Source: Roseiarcus sp963730555 (GTDB lineage: Bacteria > Pseudomonadota > Alphaproteobacteria > Rhizobiales > Beijerinckiaceae). From it: a stretch of 64,000 nt of DNA. Below, piece by piece: positions 26,106 to 36,100 of the stretch. Position 1 is the stretch's first letter. Each line of letters opens with the position of its first letter. The notes below the pieces were generated by a model. The model was given only the letters and a program-made list of their open reading frames with translations. It was not told where the DNA came from and did no database searches. The position numbers were made by a program, and so were the translations under genes. The stretch covers positions 1 through 64,000 of the forward strand of contig CAVSSS010000031.1 of the NCBI GenBank assembly GCA_963730555.1, given 5' to 3'.

Positions 26106-26127
26106 AAAAAAGCCCGCGCGAGCGGGC
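26106..26127 (-). terminator. Intrinsic terminator hairpin
   Basis: GCCCGCGCGAGCGGGC at 26112-26127 forms a 6-bp GC stem. On the minus strand six Ts follow (A-run 26106-26111). No convincing gene ends immediately before it. Confidence 0.6.
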
Positions 26128-26345
26128 GCTCGGAGGCTGGGCAAGAGTGCGCCCAGGGCGTGTCTAGGGCTGGGGGGCGAAAAACTAGACGCGCCCACCT
26201 GCCCAACCCCAACACGACAAGCGCGACGGTTGTTCCCGGCTACTGGCCTGGAAGATGGACGCTCGTCTAGGCGGGCGGAAACAGCACGGGCGCCGCATTG
26301 TTCCAGCAGGGCTTAGCCGTGGCGAGAGACATTCTGTCTAGAAAC

Positions 26346-26370
26346 GGAAAGGGCGGCCCGAAAGCCGCCC
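26346..26370 (-). terminator. Intrinsic terminator after the gene at 26416
   Basis: GGGCGGC-CCGAAA-GCCGCCC at 26351-26370, followed by TTTCC on the minus strand, 46 nt past the stop at 26416. The same hairpin sequence recurs at 27807-27827. Confidence 0.75.
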
Positions 26371-26415
26371 TCTCGCGCCGGGCTTGGGGCAAGAGCAGAG
26401 AAGGCTCGCGGTCCT

Positions 26416-26712
26416 TCACGCATTCCTTCCGCTATGCGGCGTCGGCGTCGTCTGCGCGTCGTGGATAGGGTCGGGGTCGGGCTCGATCGTTCCGCCGCCC
26501 GAGGCGTAGACGAGCGCGACAAAGCCGGCGATGCCGAGGTCTATGACCTCGCCGGTCAGGGGCGGGAGCGGCGCGACCCCTATTATGTCTTGGACAACTT
26601 GCGCAACCTTGCCCAGATTCGACGGGTCATTAGCCGCCGCGATGATGTCCGCCAGCGGCATTGCGCCGGCGATATTAGCGAAAGCGACGATGGCGTGCTC
26701 GTCGAGGGCCAT
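26416..26712 (-). CDS. Small Ala-rich protein of unknown function, phage-like context
   Basis: 98 aa: MALDEHAIVAFANIAGAMPL, then a mildly hydrophobic segment (VIDLGIAGFVALVYASGGG) and an acidic Pro/Asp tail. No known domain. The dedicated terminator and the phage-type genes nearby suggest a prophage or cargo gene. Confidence 0.5.
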   Translation of the reverse strand: MALDEHAIVAFANIAGAMPLADIIAAANDPSNLGKVAQVVQDIIGVAPLPPLTGEVIDLGIAGFVALVYASGGGTIEPDPDPIHDAQTTPTPHSGRNA

Positions 26713-27191
26713 GAAAGCTGATCCCCATGTTGCGTCCGGCCGGGCCGAACTTAACAGGAATTAGAAAGCCGCACGAGTTGGGACGAGCAGCTTACGCCGC
26801 TGCGAGCGCTTCCGCTTCGGCGGGAATCGTGAGCCGCAGCTCATGTGGCCGTTGGTGACAAGACATCTTGGAAACTCCTGGTCCCCAACCTCTGTATTTG
26901 TATGTGCACAACGCCTCGCGCAGCGCCGTGACCGGCATCACAGCTCGCAAACAGAAGGGGCGGCAGGGCCGCCGTAGGCTGCTGACTATCCGCTCGGCAA
27001 CGATCGACGCCATCGCGTCGGCTACCTGGCCTCTGGCATATTTACACAGTTGATTAGTTGATACTTGAATTACAAAGCATGCCTGTGCTCGGATGCGATT
27101 GTGCGCCGAGAGAATAGCATGATTTTTTCGAGCGATCGGACGAAAGACGCACTGCTCAACACTCTCTTGCGAGGAGCTGGCGGCAGCATGG
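26713..27191. other. Intergenic region, no supported gene
   Basis: 480 bp, AT-richer around 27040-27130. The minus-strand frame at 26792-27013 lacks resemblance to anything and overlaps weak frames on the other strand. Confidence 0.4.
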
Positions 27192-27338
27192 GTGCGATTC
27201 TATGCGATCGAGGTCGATAGCCGCCCAGGCGAACTTGACTACGATCGGGCGCTTGCCGCCGCCAAGAAGCTGGAGGCCGCGGTCGCCGAGATCGTCGCAG
27301 CAGGTGGAGGACGGACTGAGGGCGACTGGCCATTTTGA
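27192..27338 (+). CDS. Possible short phage-type protein
   Basis: From a GTG at 27192 the frame encodes RFYAIEVDSRPGELDYDR, then ALAAAKKLEAAVAEIV, and ends GRTEGDWPF. Composition and helix pattern look coding, and the frame continues upstream without a stop for several codons (CEELAAAW), so the start may be lost. Function unknown. Confidence 0.35.
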   Translation: MRFYAIEVDSRPGELDYDRALAAAKKLEAAVAEIVAAGGGRTEGDWPF

Positions 27339-27473
27339 ATTCGCCTCAGGCAAAGTGGTCGCGATGGCGGCGAGGGCCTCGGCGGAAATTGAGATCGTGA
27401 CGCCTCACCCGGCCAGGCGTAAACTCGCCCGTCAAACCGCGGCTATCGGACCAACCAGCATGCGGAGCCGGCC

Positions 27474-27785
27474 ATGACGCTACTGTCTTTGTTCGCCTTG
27501 GTTTTGCCTGCCGCCCTCGTCGCGCCGAAAGCGACCAAGCGCGAAGCACAGCTCGCCAAGCAGTGGGAGCGTGAGGACCAACTGAACACGCGCCTCCTGA
27601 CAGCGGGCCTCGAAGCGCTCGAAACGGAATGCGCGGCTTGGGGGGCGAGAGACGAGACTTGGAGGCAGACAGAGCGCCTGTCGCTGACTGTCCAGCCGAT
27701 ATCCCCAGCTACCGCCCTCGCGCTGCCCCGCGACTGGCGGGTTTGCTCGCCGTCGAGGGCGCAGGTGATGACGAACAGGCGTTGA
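27474..27785 (+). CDS. Small protein with N-terminal membrane anchor, possible spanin-like
   Basis: 103 aa. MTLLSLFALVLPAALVAP is a hydrophobic N-terminus, followed by a charged helical stretch (TKREAQLAKQWEREDQLNTR) and a Pro-containing tail. An N-terminal anchor plus coiled coil resembles inner-membrane spanins (Rz), but there is no lysis cassette to confirm it. Convergent with the gene at 27866, with a terminator between them. Confidence 0.4.
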   Translation: MTLLSLFALVLPAALVAPKATKREAQLAKQWEREDQLNTRLLTAGLEALETECAAWGARDETWRQTERLSLTVQPISPATALALPRDWRVCSPSRAQVMTNRR

Positions 27786-27802
27786 TTGTTCACTCAAAAA
27801 GC

Positions 27803-27827
27803 AAAAGGGCGGCCCGAAAGCCGCCCT
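27803..27827 (-). terminator. Intrinsic terminator after the gene at 27866
   Basis: AGGGCGGC-CCGAAA-GCCGCCCT, followed by TTTTGCTTTTT on the minus strand, 39 nt past the stop at 27866. Same hairpin as at 26351-26370. Confidence 0.8.
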
Positions 27828-27865
27828 GGTCACCGACCGCTATGTCAGGCCCAAGATCGCGTGGA

Positions 27866-28246
27866 TTAGTCCCAAACCTTGGTAACGACGCATGCATCCT
27901 GCGTCAGGACGTCCCCTGAAGGCGACAGGACCTCGATATACGACCCCTTAGGTGAAGTTTGCGGCAGTGAGTCGTTCTCAAGGTTCAACGCCATCACCCG
28001 GCCACCTTGGATTTCTGCGCTGGCCACAAGCCTGTAATTGCCCCATCCGTTCTCCATCACCAAAGGGACGCTGAACGCCGGCTTGTCCGCCGGAATGATG
28101 TAGAACGACGTGACGGAGCCGATTAGATGCCAAGCGATTTTATAGTGCTCGCCATTGTGCGACCCGACGCAGTCGGCAGCCCAGTTTGCGGCGTGAGCCG
28201 CGCCTGTCAGTGCAAGCGCAAGGATGCCGGCGGCGATCCATCTCAT
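27866..28246 (-). CDS. Secreted protein of unknown function
   Basis: 126 aa with a clear signal peptide (MRWIAAGILALALTGAAHA, cleavage before ANWAA). The mature part has two Cys (DCVGSHNGEH and QDACVV) that could pair, and beta-rich stretches such as GNYRLVASAEIQGG. No family recognised. Own terminator at 27803-27827. Confidence 0.6.
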   Translation of the reverse strand: MRWIAAGILALALTGAAHAANWAADCVGSHNGEHYKIAWHLIGSVTSFYIIPADKPAFSVPLVMENGWGNYRLVASAEIQGGRVMALNLENDSLPQTSPKGSYIEVLSPSGDVLTQDACVVTKVWD

Positions 28247-28467
28247 TCAGTTTTCTCCCTTCGCTCTATGTAGGCCGGAGAGTCGCACTTCGCTCGCGTT
28301 GCGAGACCTCAAGATCGCCGGGACGTGCGGCGCTGCAAAAAATCTACGTGAGAAAAATTCTAAAAATTTCAAATCTCGTTCGCGCAACCCCCGCCTGCCG
28401 TCACGGTCCCCGTCTCTAACAGAGACCCACCCCCGGCTAAGCGGCAATAGCCGCTTTGCGCCCAAGC

Positions 28468-29385
28468 TCATCTTGTCTGCGCGCAATCGAGTTCGGCAGC
28501 TTCTGCGCGCTTGCGAAGGTCGGACGTAATGAAGTCAAAGAATCCTGCTTGCCCTAGCGACGCTGCTTCGCTTGCGCCAATTAAGGCCCCAGCAGCGGCG
28601 TTTATCCGGTCGTCGTGTGCTCCTGGTCCGTGGTCAATCGAATCTCGCCCGCCCCAGCCTACGCGGCGCTCCAGATTGATCAGCTGGCCGATCAGGGCCT
28701 TGTCATCGAGAAGGTCTGCTCTCCCGCTGTTGATGAGCGGTAGCAAGGCAGCATACATCTCGGATTTAGTCTTTGAGCACGGCTGATAATCCATTGAATA
28801 CCGAGCGAAAGCCTCTCGCGGCCATTCCCCGGCGTACCGATCACCGGAGATTTTGGAGATGCCGTACGACTGGAACGTCTCAGCGAACTCACGACAGGTG
28901 ACGTCGGGACTGAATGGCGGCTTGTGCTCTACGAGGCAGTCGAGCACGACGACGTTGCCGTCCTGATGCGCGACCGCCATTGCCATGGCGTCGGATGTCC
29001 TGCCGGAGGGGTCGCAGAACCCCGAGTAGCGAACGCCAGACAGCGGCGACCGCACCTTAACGTCCGCGGCAACGCACGCTTCAATCGCCTCCCGTGACAC
29101 GAACTGCTCGACGTCGGAACGAAACCGGGCGCCGTATTCCGCCGACGCCGACGCAGGGTCTTCGACGTAGGCCCGATCGACCACCTTCTGCGATAAGCTC
29201 GGGTTCATCTCGCGCGAACGCGCTCTGGCGACCAACACAGCGGGGTGGCCATTTGGGCCGAAATGGCGTTTGCCCCGCGGGGACAGGGCCTTGCGTTCAA
29301 CTCTTCGCTGATCCTCAGAAGAATTACTGTGCCAAAGGAAATTTGTTAGTCCATCGGTTGACGGAGACTTTGTAATCGAAGTCAA
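28468..29385 (-). pseudogene. Phage terminase large subunit, C-terminal (nuclease) part
   Basis: 305-aa frame. From about residue 50 it matches the end of TerL proteins: AVLVARARSREMNPSLSQ, ASAEYGARFRSDVEQFVSRE, the RNase H-like nuclease region SGFCDPSGRTSDAMAMAVAH with an acidic residue, and GDRYAGEWPREAFARY. The N-terminal ATPase (Walker A/B) is absent and the first 45 residues are unrelated, so this is a 5'-truncated gene joined to foreign sequence. It cannot drive packaging. Confidence 0.7.
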
Positions 29386-29457
29386 ACCAGAGGCACTACG
29401 ACAGCTCCAAGAGAAGCTTCAGGAGAAGCTTCAGGAGCACCTTCAGGAAAAGAAGTA

Positions 29458-30551
29458 GTGAGCGCGCGATGCGTTACTGTGCGCAGCGTTGCCTTCTCTA
29501 CGCTTTCGGCATTAGCCTTAGGCGGTTGCGGGCTTACTTACTCACGTCTGCCGGAGATTTGGGATGAAACGGACCCTGACGCGACCTATCATATGGAGGT
29601 TCAGGTCAAGAAGGCCATCTACTGTGAATTAAGGCAGCCGCGCTTGAAATCAAAGCCGATATCGCTGATTGCAAGAGAAAACAAGATCAAGGAATTAAAC
29701 CAGAATTGATTTCGAACAAGTTTTGCCCAATTCATTATTGGGATGACCGCGGTCATGATATTGCAACCGCTGAAGATCAATGGTTTCCGGACTCATGGGG
29801 CATTCTTGTTCAACTGACGATACAAGCTGAGGAAAAGTCATCTGCGACGCCGAATGTCTCGTTCAAGACCCCGATGCACAACGTTCCGGTGAACTTCCCG
29901 GGCGAAACCATTGGAGCGACCGGCGCCCTTGCGGCCGTGACTTATGGCCCGCTCTCGGTTGCCCAGAGTTTTGCGCTGGGAGTCGGTGGGCAGGTGTCAT
30001 CTGACAACACGCGTTACGATAAATACACCGCTTTCTATTCGGCGGCGCAACTGAATGTGTCTACATTGAGCACGGGAACGGGTCCTTGCCGATCGGACGT
30101 CTTCGGCGACGACCCAAAAAATTCAAGTTCGCCCTTCCTTAACGCAGCAAATTTGGGTATCCGCGAATGGCTTGAATCCGCGGTCCGTGTGATCAACTGG
30201 GAGCGGACGTCGAGAAAGAACGAAAATGGGCTAGGGCCTCCTATTGCGGTTAGCGGAGCGGCTCCTGACTCTTCGACTTACGATAACAAATTCATAGTAG
30301 TCACTGACGCAAACATTGCGCCCAATTGGAATCTAGTTCGGATAGGCACGCCGGCCACGCCGATGTTTGACGCCATGCGGACGAGGACCCACGAATTACT
30401 TATGACGGTGGGCCCCGGGGCGAATCCCACGGCGATCTCCGCGACAACGAAGACAGGCCAAACGATGGTGAATTTGTCTAATGCCGCAGCGAATGCTTTC
30501 TTTGCAAATCAGATTGGAAGCGCCGTGGCGAACGCTCTTCGCCCACAATAG
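29458..30551 (+). pseudogene. Lipoprotein of unknown function, split by a frameshift
   Basis: The first frame (29458-29709) starts with a signal peptide and lipobox (LALGGC) then LTYSRLPEIWDETDPDATYH. The second frame (to 30551) holds ISNKFCPIHYWDDRGHDIAT, SFKTPMHNVPVNFPGETIGA and GGQVSSDNTRYDKYTAFYSA. In the gap between them the second frame reads KAAALEIKADIADCKRK, so one shift near 29625 joins the halves into a protein of about 360 aa. Similar full-length lipoproteins occur in related alphaproteobacteria, to my recollection. Role unknown. Confidence 0.65.
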
Positions 30552-31498
30552 CCTTGCTGCATTGAAAGCGGACTAGGCCCCGCGCGTCATCCGGTCGCGG
30601 ATCAGCGCAAAATCCGTCTCGGTGATTCCGATCAGGCTGAAGCGCAGTTTCGCGCCCGAGTTGCGTTTGCCTCGCGTGAGTCCGAGCTCGTCGAGGAGCG
30701 GCGCGAATCGCCGATCCGACGCCTGCGACGACCGCCGACGTGTCGCTCCGCAGGAAAACGAAGACGAGCGCGCCGAGCGGCACCAGCGCCGCGCCCGCCT
30801 GGAGGACCGAACGCACGCCGACCCGCTTCCAGATGCGGGGCGCAAGCGTCGCTCCTTGGCGGCTGCGACGAAGGGCGAAGCCGGAAGAATAAGCAGAACT
30901 AAAGTGTTCGGCGACGCCGCGTCTTCGCCTCCATCCATGGATTCCGGCTTCAAGAATCAAGCGACAAAACAATCACATAGGAGTGCCCAGTTTCATCCCT
31001 TCGGGCGCGCAACGCACTGAAATTGCTCACGTTTTGTTTTGGACCCCAGTCGGCATTTAGAACCTTCGAAATTTATCCACAAACTCAATGCTTTGCGCTT
31101 CAGTTCTCATGGTCCGCATATGAACTGACCACATCGTCGCCCTCACGCCAGTCCACTATCGGGTAGCGCATCTCGCTCTCCTCGGGTCTATGTGGGCGGG
31201 CTGGTACGGTGAACGCGCACAGCTTCTCTGGGTTTCCGGAATAATGACAGTTAAATTTAGTTATTATGGAGCAGCCATCCTTTTTGGCGGGACGGGTACC
31301 ACGGCCAACGTAACCCCTCAGCCTCGCCTCGCCGTGCCGCGACGCTCCTCTCACGAAGCCCGGCCGCCGGACCGCCTCGGGCAACTCGCCGGCGTGACAA
31401 CGCGCGTTAAACGCTCCGCTGATCTCGACAAAATCGTCGCCGCGTCAGGCGAGGGCACGAAGTGCTGGACTGCCTCTTTTCGTCTAACTTGCTGTTTG
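30552..31498. other. Non-coding stretch with eroded sequence
   Basis: About 950 bp. A minus-strand frame contains SVLQAGAALVPLGALVFVFL, which looks like one transmembrane segment of a transporter, and another ends LRFSLIGITETDFALIRDR. Both are isolated scraps. The dispersed repeat copy at 30964-31010 lies here. The minus-strand frame at 31100-31384 is not convincing. Confidence 0.35.
30964..31010 (+). repeat. Dispersed repeat, copy B
   Basis: ACAAAACAATCACATAG, GAGTGCCCAGTTTCAT and CCCTTCGGGCGCGC in series. Matches the recombinase 3' end (9681-9717) and the copies at 39410-39503 and 53922-53972. Confidence 0.75.
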
Positions 31499-32440
31499 TC
31501 AAAACCCCAAGCGCTTAGACAACTGATTGACGACGCTCTGATCGCTGCAACCTCTAATAGGACATTTCACAGCGTCCACAGCGCTATTTATTGTGCGAAC
31601 TACGTCATTATTAGGACCGACGCCACCATTACGGATATCAGAGGCTATATTGTTGTAAGATCGCATGGTCCAACCATTTGCACCCGTAATTTCGTTGTTA
31701 TCTCCAAAGCATCCGTTAGGACCTCCAATCCCGTTGGCAGAAAGACATTTATTCAATTCACGGACTGTTAGTTCTACCGCGGTGCAAACAGCCGCAGCGC
31801 GGGCGTCGCGTGACTTTGCTATGCATCCGGCCGCAATCTGTTGTTCAGAAATAAGAATATTCCCCGCTAGTCCGTTAGCTACGCAAATCTGAAACGCGTT
31901 GGAATCACCCTGCGTCTCGGTTAGAGTCTTGGCCGCGCAGTCGGCTATTACCCGCTGCCCAACGCACACGTTCGGTGAAGCAGAACATTTTTTCAATTCG
32001 CGGTCTGTTAGTTTAGCCGCGGTGCAAGTGGCCGCTGCGCGCGCGTCGCGTGAAATTGCAATACATTCCGCCACAATCTGTTGTTCAGAATTAAGAACAA
32101 CCCTCGCAATTCTACTAATCGCGCAAGTCTGAAACGCCCTGGAATTACCTTTAGCCTCTTCCACGCAGTCAATTAAAATCTGCCCTGACGCAGGCAACAC
32201 GATTTGATTGTGGGTACAGCTTCTAAATTCATTCACGTAATTTATGTCGTATGAATGCGTTCTACCAATTAAATCTTCAGCGCATTTAATACCTATTTGC
32301 TGAGCCTGCTGTCCAATCGTAGAAATGTTCATTTGAGAAGAATTAAAGTTCGGGCGCGCTCCCACAATACTTTCTCTTGATACAACCGTACCATTGTCAG
32401 GTCTCGAGCAACCGCATGGCGACTTCGGCGAGGAGTGCAT
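31499..32440 (-). CDS. Cys-containing protein with an internal duplication, unknown function
   Basis: Open frame of 313 aa; MNISTIGQQAQQIG at 32332 is a likelier start, because the sequence before it overlaps a trbB fragment. Two copies of a unit of about 80 residues follow each other: AFQTCAISRIARVVLNSEQQ with ISRDARAAATCTAAKLTDRE, and AFQICVANGLAGNILISEQQ with KSRDARAAAVCTAVELTVRE. Cys positions are conserved between copies. The C-terminus (NNEITGANGWTMRS, CPIRGCSDQ) is also Cys-containing. No signal peptide from the late start. Lower GC than neighbours. I recognise no family. Confidence 0.5.
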   Translation of the reverse strand: MHSSPKSPCGCSRPDNGTVVSRESIVGARPNFNSSQMNISTIGQQAQQIGIKCAEDLIGRTHSYDINYVNEFRSCTHNQIVLPASGQILIDCVEEAKGNSRAFQTCAISRIARVVLNSEQQIVAECIAISRDARAAATCTAAKLTDRELKKCSASPNVCVGQRVIADCAAKTLTETQGDSNAFQICVANGLAGNILISEQQIAAGCIAKSRDARAAAVCTAVELTVRELNKCLSANGIGGPNGCFGDNNEITGANGWTMRSYNNIASDIRNGGVGPNNDVVRTINSAVDAVKCPIRGCSDQSVVNQLSKRLGF

Positions 32441-32500
32441 TGACCAGCGTCGTCTTGCCAGTCGAAGTGCCGCCGGCGACGAGGATGTTCTTCCGCTCCC
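32397..32500 (-). pseudogene. Fragment of a TrbB/VirB11-type conjugation ATPase
   Basis: Encodes NILVAGGTSTGKTTLVNALL followed by AEVAMRLLET and a stop at 32397. The Walker A P-loop and its surroundings are those of TrbB (type IV secretion ATPase). Only about 33 codons remain. Confidence 0.6.
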
Positions 32501-32529
32501 GGACCGACGTCCGGCAAGATCGCGGCCGC

Positions 32530-32720
32530 CGAGAAGGCCTAGTGCCCGATCCGGGCCGAGGCCACGTCAAGGAGGGCTACTTCTGGGCGGTTGCCCGCGA
32601 CGATCGACCATGGGGCGGCGCGGACCCTCCGGCCATCGCCTCCGCCTATGCACCCGGCCGCGGGGCGATCCACGGCCTGAAGCTGCTCGACAATTATGCG
32701 GGCGTTGTTCAATGCAGAGT
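32530..32720 (+). mobile_element. Fragment of an IS66-family tnpC
   Basis: The frame reads KEGYFWAVARDDRPWGGADP, then SAYAPGRGAIHGLKLLDNY, matching the centre of IS66 TnpC (WxYxRDDRPxGG...P..xF.Y...R). About 65 codons, both ends missing. Different copy from the intact IS66 at 43093-45650. Confidence 0.7.
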
Positions 32721-32756
32721 TGCATGGCCCAAAGCTCACGCCGCCCATCGACTCGA

Positions 32757-33115
32757 TGCCTGACGCACTCGCTCAAAGTCAACCTCCCAACGCCGTAGGA
32801 CGCGAAGACCGCTTACGGAAAAAACTCAGCGCCTATCTCTATGACCTGAACGGCGCCACCTCGGCGCGCGTCGAACTCGAGCACACGCTCCGTCTGTGGC
32901 TCGTCAGCAACGCAGAAGAGGTCAATGTGCTCGCCCACTCGATGGGCAATTGAGTGACGGTCGAGGCTCTCCGGAGCATCAGAATATCGGGAGTCCTCAA
33001 TCACGCGAACAAGCTCGGCGATATCATTCTGGTGTCGCCCGACATCGACCTCGACGTTTTCAAATCGCAGCTGCGCCGCTTCGGCAAACTCAATCCGCCG
33101 AATCGGCCATGGCGT
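32757..33115 (+). pseudogene. DUF900-type alpha/beta hydrolase fragment with an in-frame stop
   Basis: Reads SNAEEVNVLAHSMGN, then a TGA at 32951-32953, then VTVEALRSIRISGVLNHANK and LVSPDIDLDVFKSQLRRFGK. Homologues have Trp after HSMGN, so TGG has become TGA. HSMGN is the nucleophile elbow. Both ends of the gene are missing; it stops abruptly before the NRPS gene. Confidence 0.65.
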
Positions 33116-33154
33116 AGCGACCGCCGACAAGCGCCGAGCCCCGCAGCTACAGAA

Positions 33155-36100
33155 TCAGTGACACAACGCGACTTCAGAAGCGACGGTTACCCGACGAAGC
33201 ACCCCGGTGATCTTTCGCGCCAAGGCTGCGACGTTCCGCTCCTCTCTAATCAAAGACAAATGATCCCCGCTCACTTCGATGATTTCGAGGCCTCGCGTGA
33301 AGCGGCCTTCCCACCCACTGTCGAGACCGCCCCCGGGCAACAATTTGTCGCCCGGCTGCCGTGTACGAAACAGCACGGCAGTTGCGTCGAGCGGAGACGG
33401 ATCGAACGACGATCCAGATCTGAGAAAGAGCTGGGCCATCTCGTCAAGCGTGACTTGCGCGCCTTCTTCGTCAACCCAGCCCGGCGCCTCTTGCACCTCG
33501 TCTTCGCGGGGAATCAAAACCGCAAGGTTCCTTTTCACTAGGGGAGGTGCCTGCGCAACCAGCCATCCTATCGAGCGCAGTGAGCGACCGAGCGATGCTG
33601 AGAAAGGAATCGTCGTTTCGATCTCGTCAGCAGTTCCGATCTCATTGCGGCTTCGAACCGACCGCAAATTTCGCAGCAGAGTTTGCTTTATTCTGTCAGC
33701 GGGCCCGCTCCAGACGTTCAATTCGATCAGGAGGACCATCGCGATTTGGCCGCCTGCCTGCTGCAAGGCGCGCGCGGCTTCTATCACAACCTTTCCGTGG
33801 AAGGAGTATCCTGCCAACACACACGGCGATGTTCCGGCATGCGCACGAACGGCATTGCCGTAGAGCTTACCCAACTGCGAAATGGTTGGCCTTGCGCTCG
33901 CAAGCGCGCGACGCCAAGCTATCGGCAGCGGCGCCTCTGTTCCGTAGACGGCGCGATCCTTAGTCAAAAATTTCGCCATTCGAATCTCGGAGGGGCCTGC
34001 GCCGACAAAATAAAGCGCAGGCTGAACATGCCCCTGCTGCAACATCAAGACCCTTGGTTTGAGCGGGAAGCGATGTCCAGGTTCAACGCTTCTCGCCAAC
34101 TGCTCAATCGTTGGGTTCTGAAAGAACTGCGGTACATTCACATGGACGTTGAGCGTCCTATCGATTTCGGCAATGACACGGACTGCCAGCAGCGAGTGGC
34201 CCCCCAACTCGAAGAAGTTATCGTGCCGCCCGACGCGACCCAATCCCAGGGCTCGGCGCCAAATATCTGCCAAAGCCGTCTCCATTTTCGTCCGGGGCGG
34301 AGCGAATTCTGCTGGATTCAGTGATTGGAGGTCCGGCCGCGGCAAGGCCTTACGATCCACTTTCCCGTTTGGCGTCAACGGGAAGTGGTCCAGGACGACC
34401 AGGGCCGAAGGAATCATGTACTCTGGCAATTTAGCCCGAAGCAGAATGCGCAGCTCCGAATCCCTCGGCGGTTCGTCCTTACTGACCTTCAAATAGGCTA
34501 CCAGTTGCTCATTGCCGGGAACGTCTTGGCGCACCAAAACTACCGCCTCGCCGACGCCAGGAAGCGCGGACAGCACCGACTCGATTTCACCCAACTCGAT
34601 GCGGAGCCCGCGAATCTTCACTTGGTAGTCGAGGCGGCCAAGATACTCGATGGCTCCATTAGGGAGATATCGCGCCAGGTCGCCGGTTTTATAGAGCCGC
34701 GCCTCGGGCACCGACCGAAAAGGATCAGGAATGAATCTCTCGGCCGTCAACTCAGGCCGATGATGGTACCCTCGCGCCACCCCTAGTCCGCCAATGTGCA
34801 GTTCGCCCCGGACGCCGACCGGTACCGGCCGCTGTTGAGTATCCAGGATATACGCTCGAATATTGTCGATGGGCCGACCGATTGGCGTCGGGCCTGACCG
34901 CACGTTTGGCGGCACTTCAAACCAGGTCGCGTCTGCAGCGACCTCTGACGAGCCATACAGATTCACCAGGATCCTTCCCGGCAACTGCTCGAGGAAGCGT
35001 TCTGCCAAATCGCCTGCTAGCGCCTCCCCGCTGCTAGTCCAGTGCGAAAGGCTCGGCAAGCGAGCCGCGAGATCCGCATACTGGTCAAGCAAGACCCGCA
35101 GCAACGACGGCACCAAAACGATACGTGTCACCTTTGCTTCTGCAAGCGCAGTCACCAGCCGACTCGGGTCTCTCACCAAGGGCTCGGCGATCAGGACGGC
35201 CGCAACCCCCTGAAGCAACGGGCCAAAAATCTCCGATACGGAATCCACAAAGCTGAGCACCGTCTTTTGGCAGCAGCGCTCGCCCGCTGCAAACGGATAT
35301 TGTCGCCACATCCACCGGAGCCGGTTCAATGTGCCCCGATGCTCGCCGCAAACTCCTTTTGGCCGGCCAGTGGATCCCGACGTGTAGATTACGTATGCGA
35401 GCTGGTGCGGGCGCACTGGCGTCTCAAGATTTTCCGCTCCATGCTGCGTTATGAATGCCCACTGCGTATCGACATACACTACCTGCGCCGCTCCGGTTGG
35501 CAGAATCCCGGCGAGCGACTGTCGCGTCACCAGGACCCTCGCCTGGGCGTCGGACAGCATGAACGCTAGCCGTTCAGTCGGATAGCTGGGATCGAGCGGC
35601 ACGTAGGCTCCGCCGGCTTTGAGAATGGCCAGCAGTCCCACCACCATCTCCAATGACCGTTCCAGACAGATCGCCACCAACGCGTCTGGGCCGACGCCCA
35701 ACCCCTGCAGATGACGCGCAAGCTGGTTGGCGCGTTCATTGAGCTCGCGATATGTCAATCGTTCTCCCTCAAACTCGACCGCGGTCGCGTTCGGTGTGAG
35801 CTCGACCTGCTCCTCAAAGAGCTCGTGCAGGCAAACGTCTTTGGGATAGGAAGCTTCTGTTTGGTTCCAATCGACGAGCAGTTGGCGACGCTCGGCCTCC
35901 GTCAGCAGGGGCAAGTCCGATAGAGGCCGACCCGGATTGGCGGCCCCGGCTTCCAGCAACGTACCGAGGTGGCCCGCCATACGCTCGATGCGGGCTTCGT
36001 CAAACAGATCAGTATTGTATTCGATTTCAAGATCGATGTTGTCGCCGGCGTCCGTGAACATCAGCGTGAGGTCAAACTTCGATGTTCGGCTTTCCGCTAA

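Larger units (their letters stand above)
25874..26415. other. Intergenic region with two terminator hairpins
   Basis: 540 bp. It holds the hairpins at 26106-26127 and 26346-26370, both followed by T-runs on the minus strand. A small minus-strand gene between them is possible but none has a recognisable sequence. Confidence 0.4.

Noticed and set aside
26792..27013. 73-codon minus-strand frame
   Set aside because: No start context, no family resemblance, Arg/Ala/Pro-rich as expected from noise.
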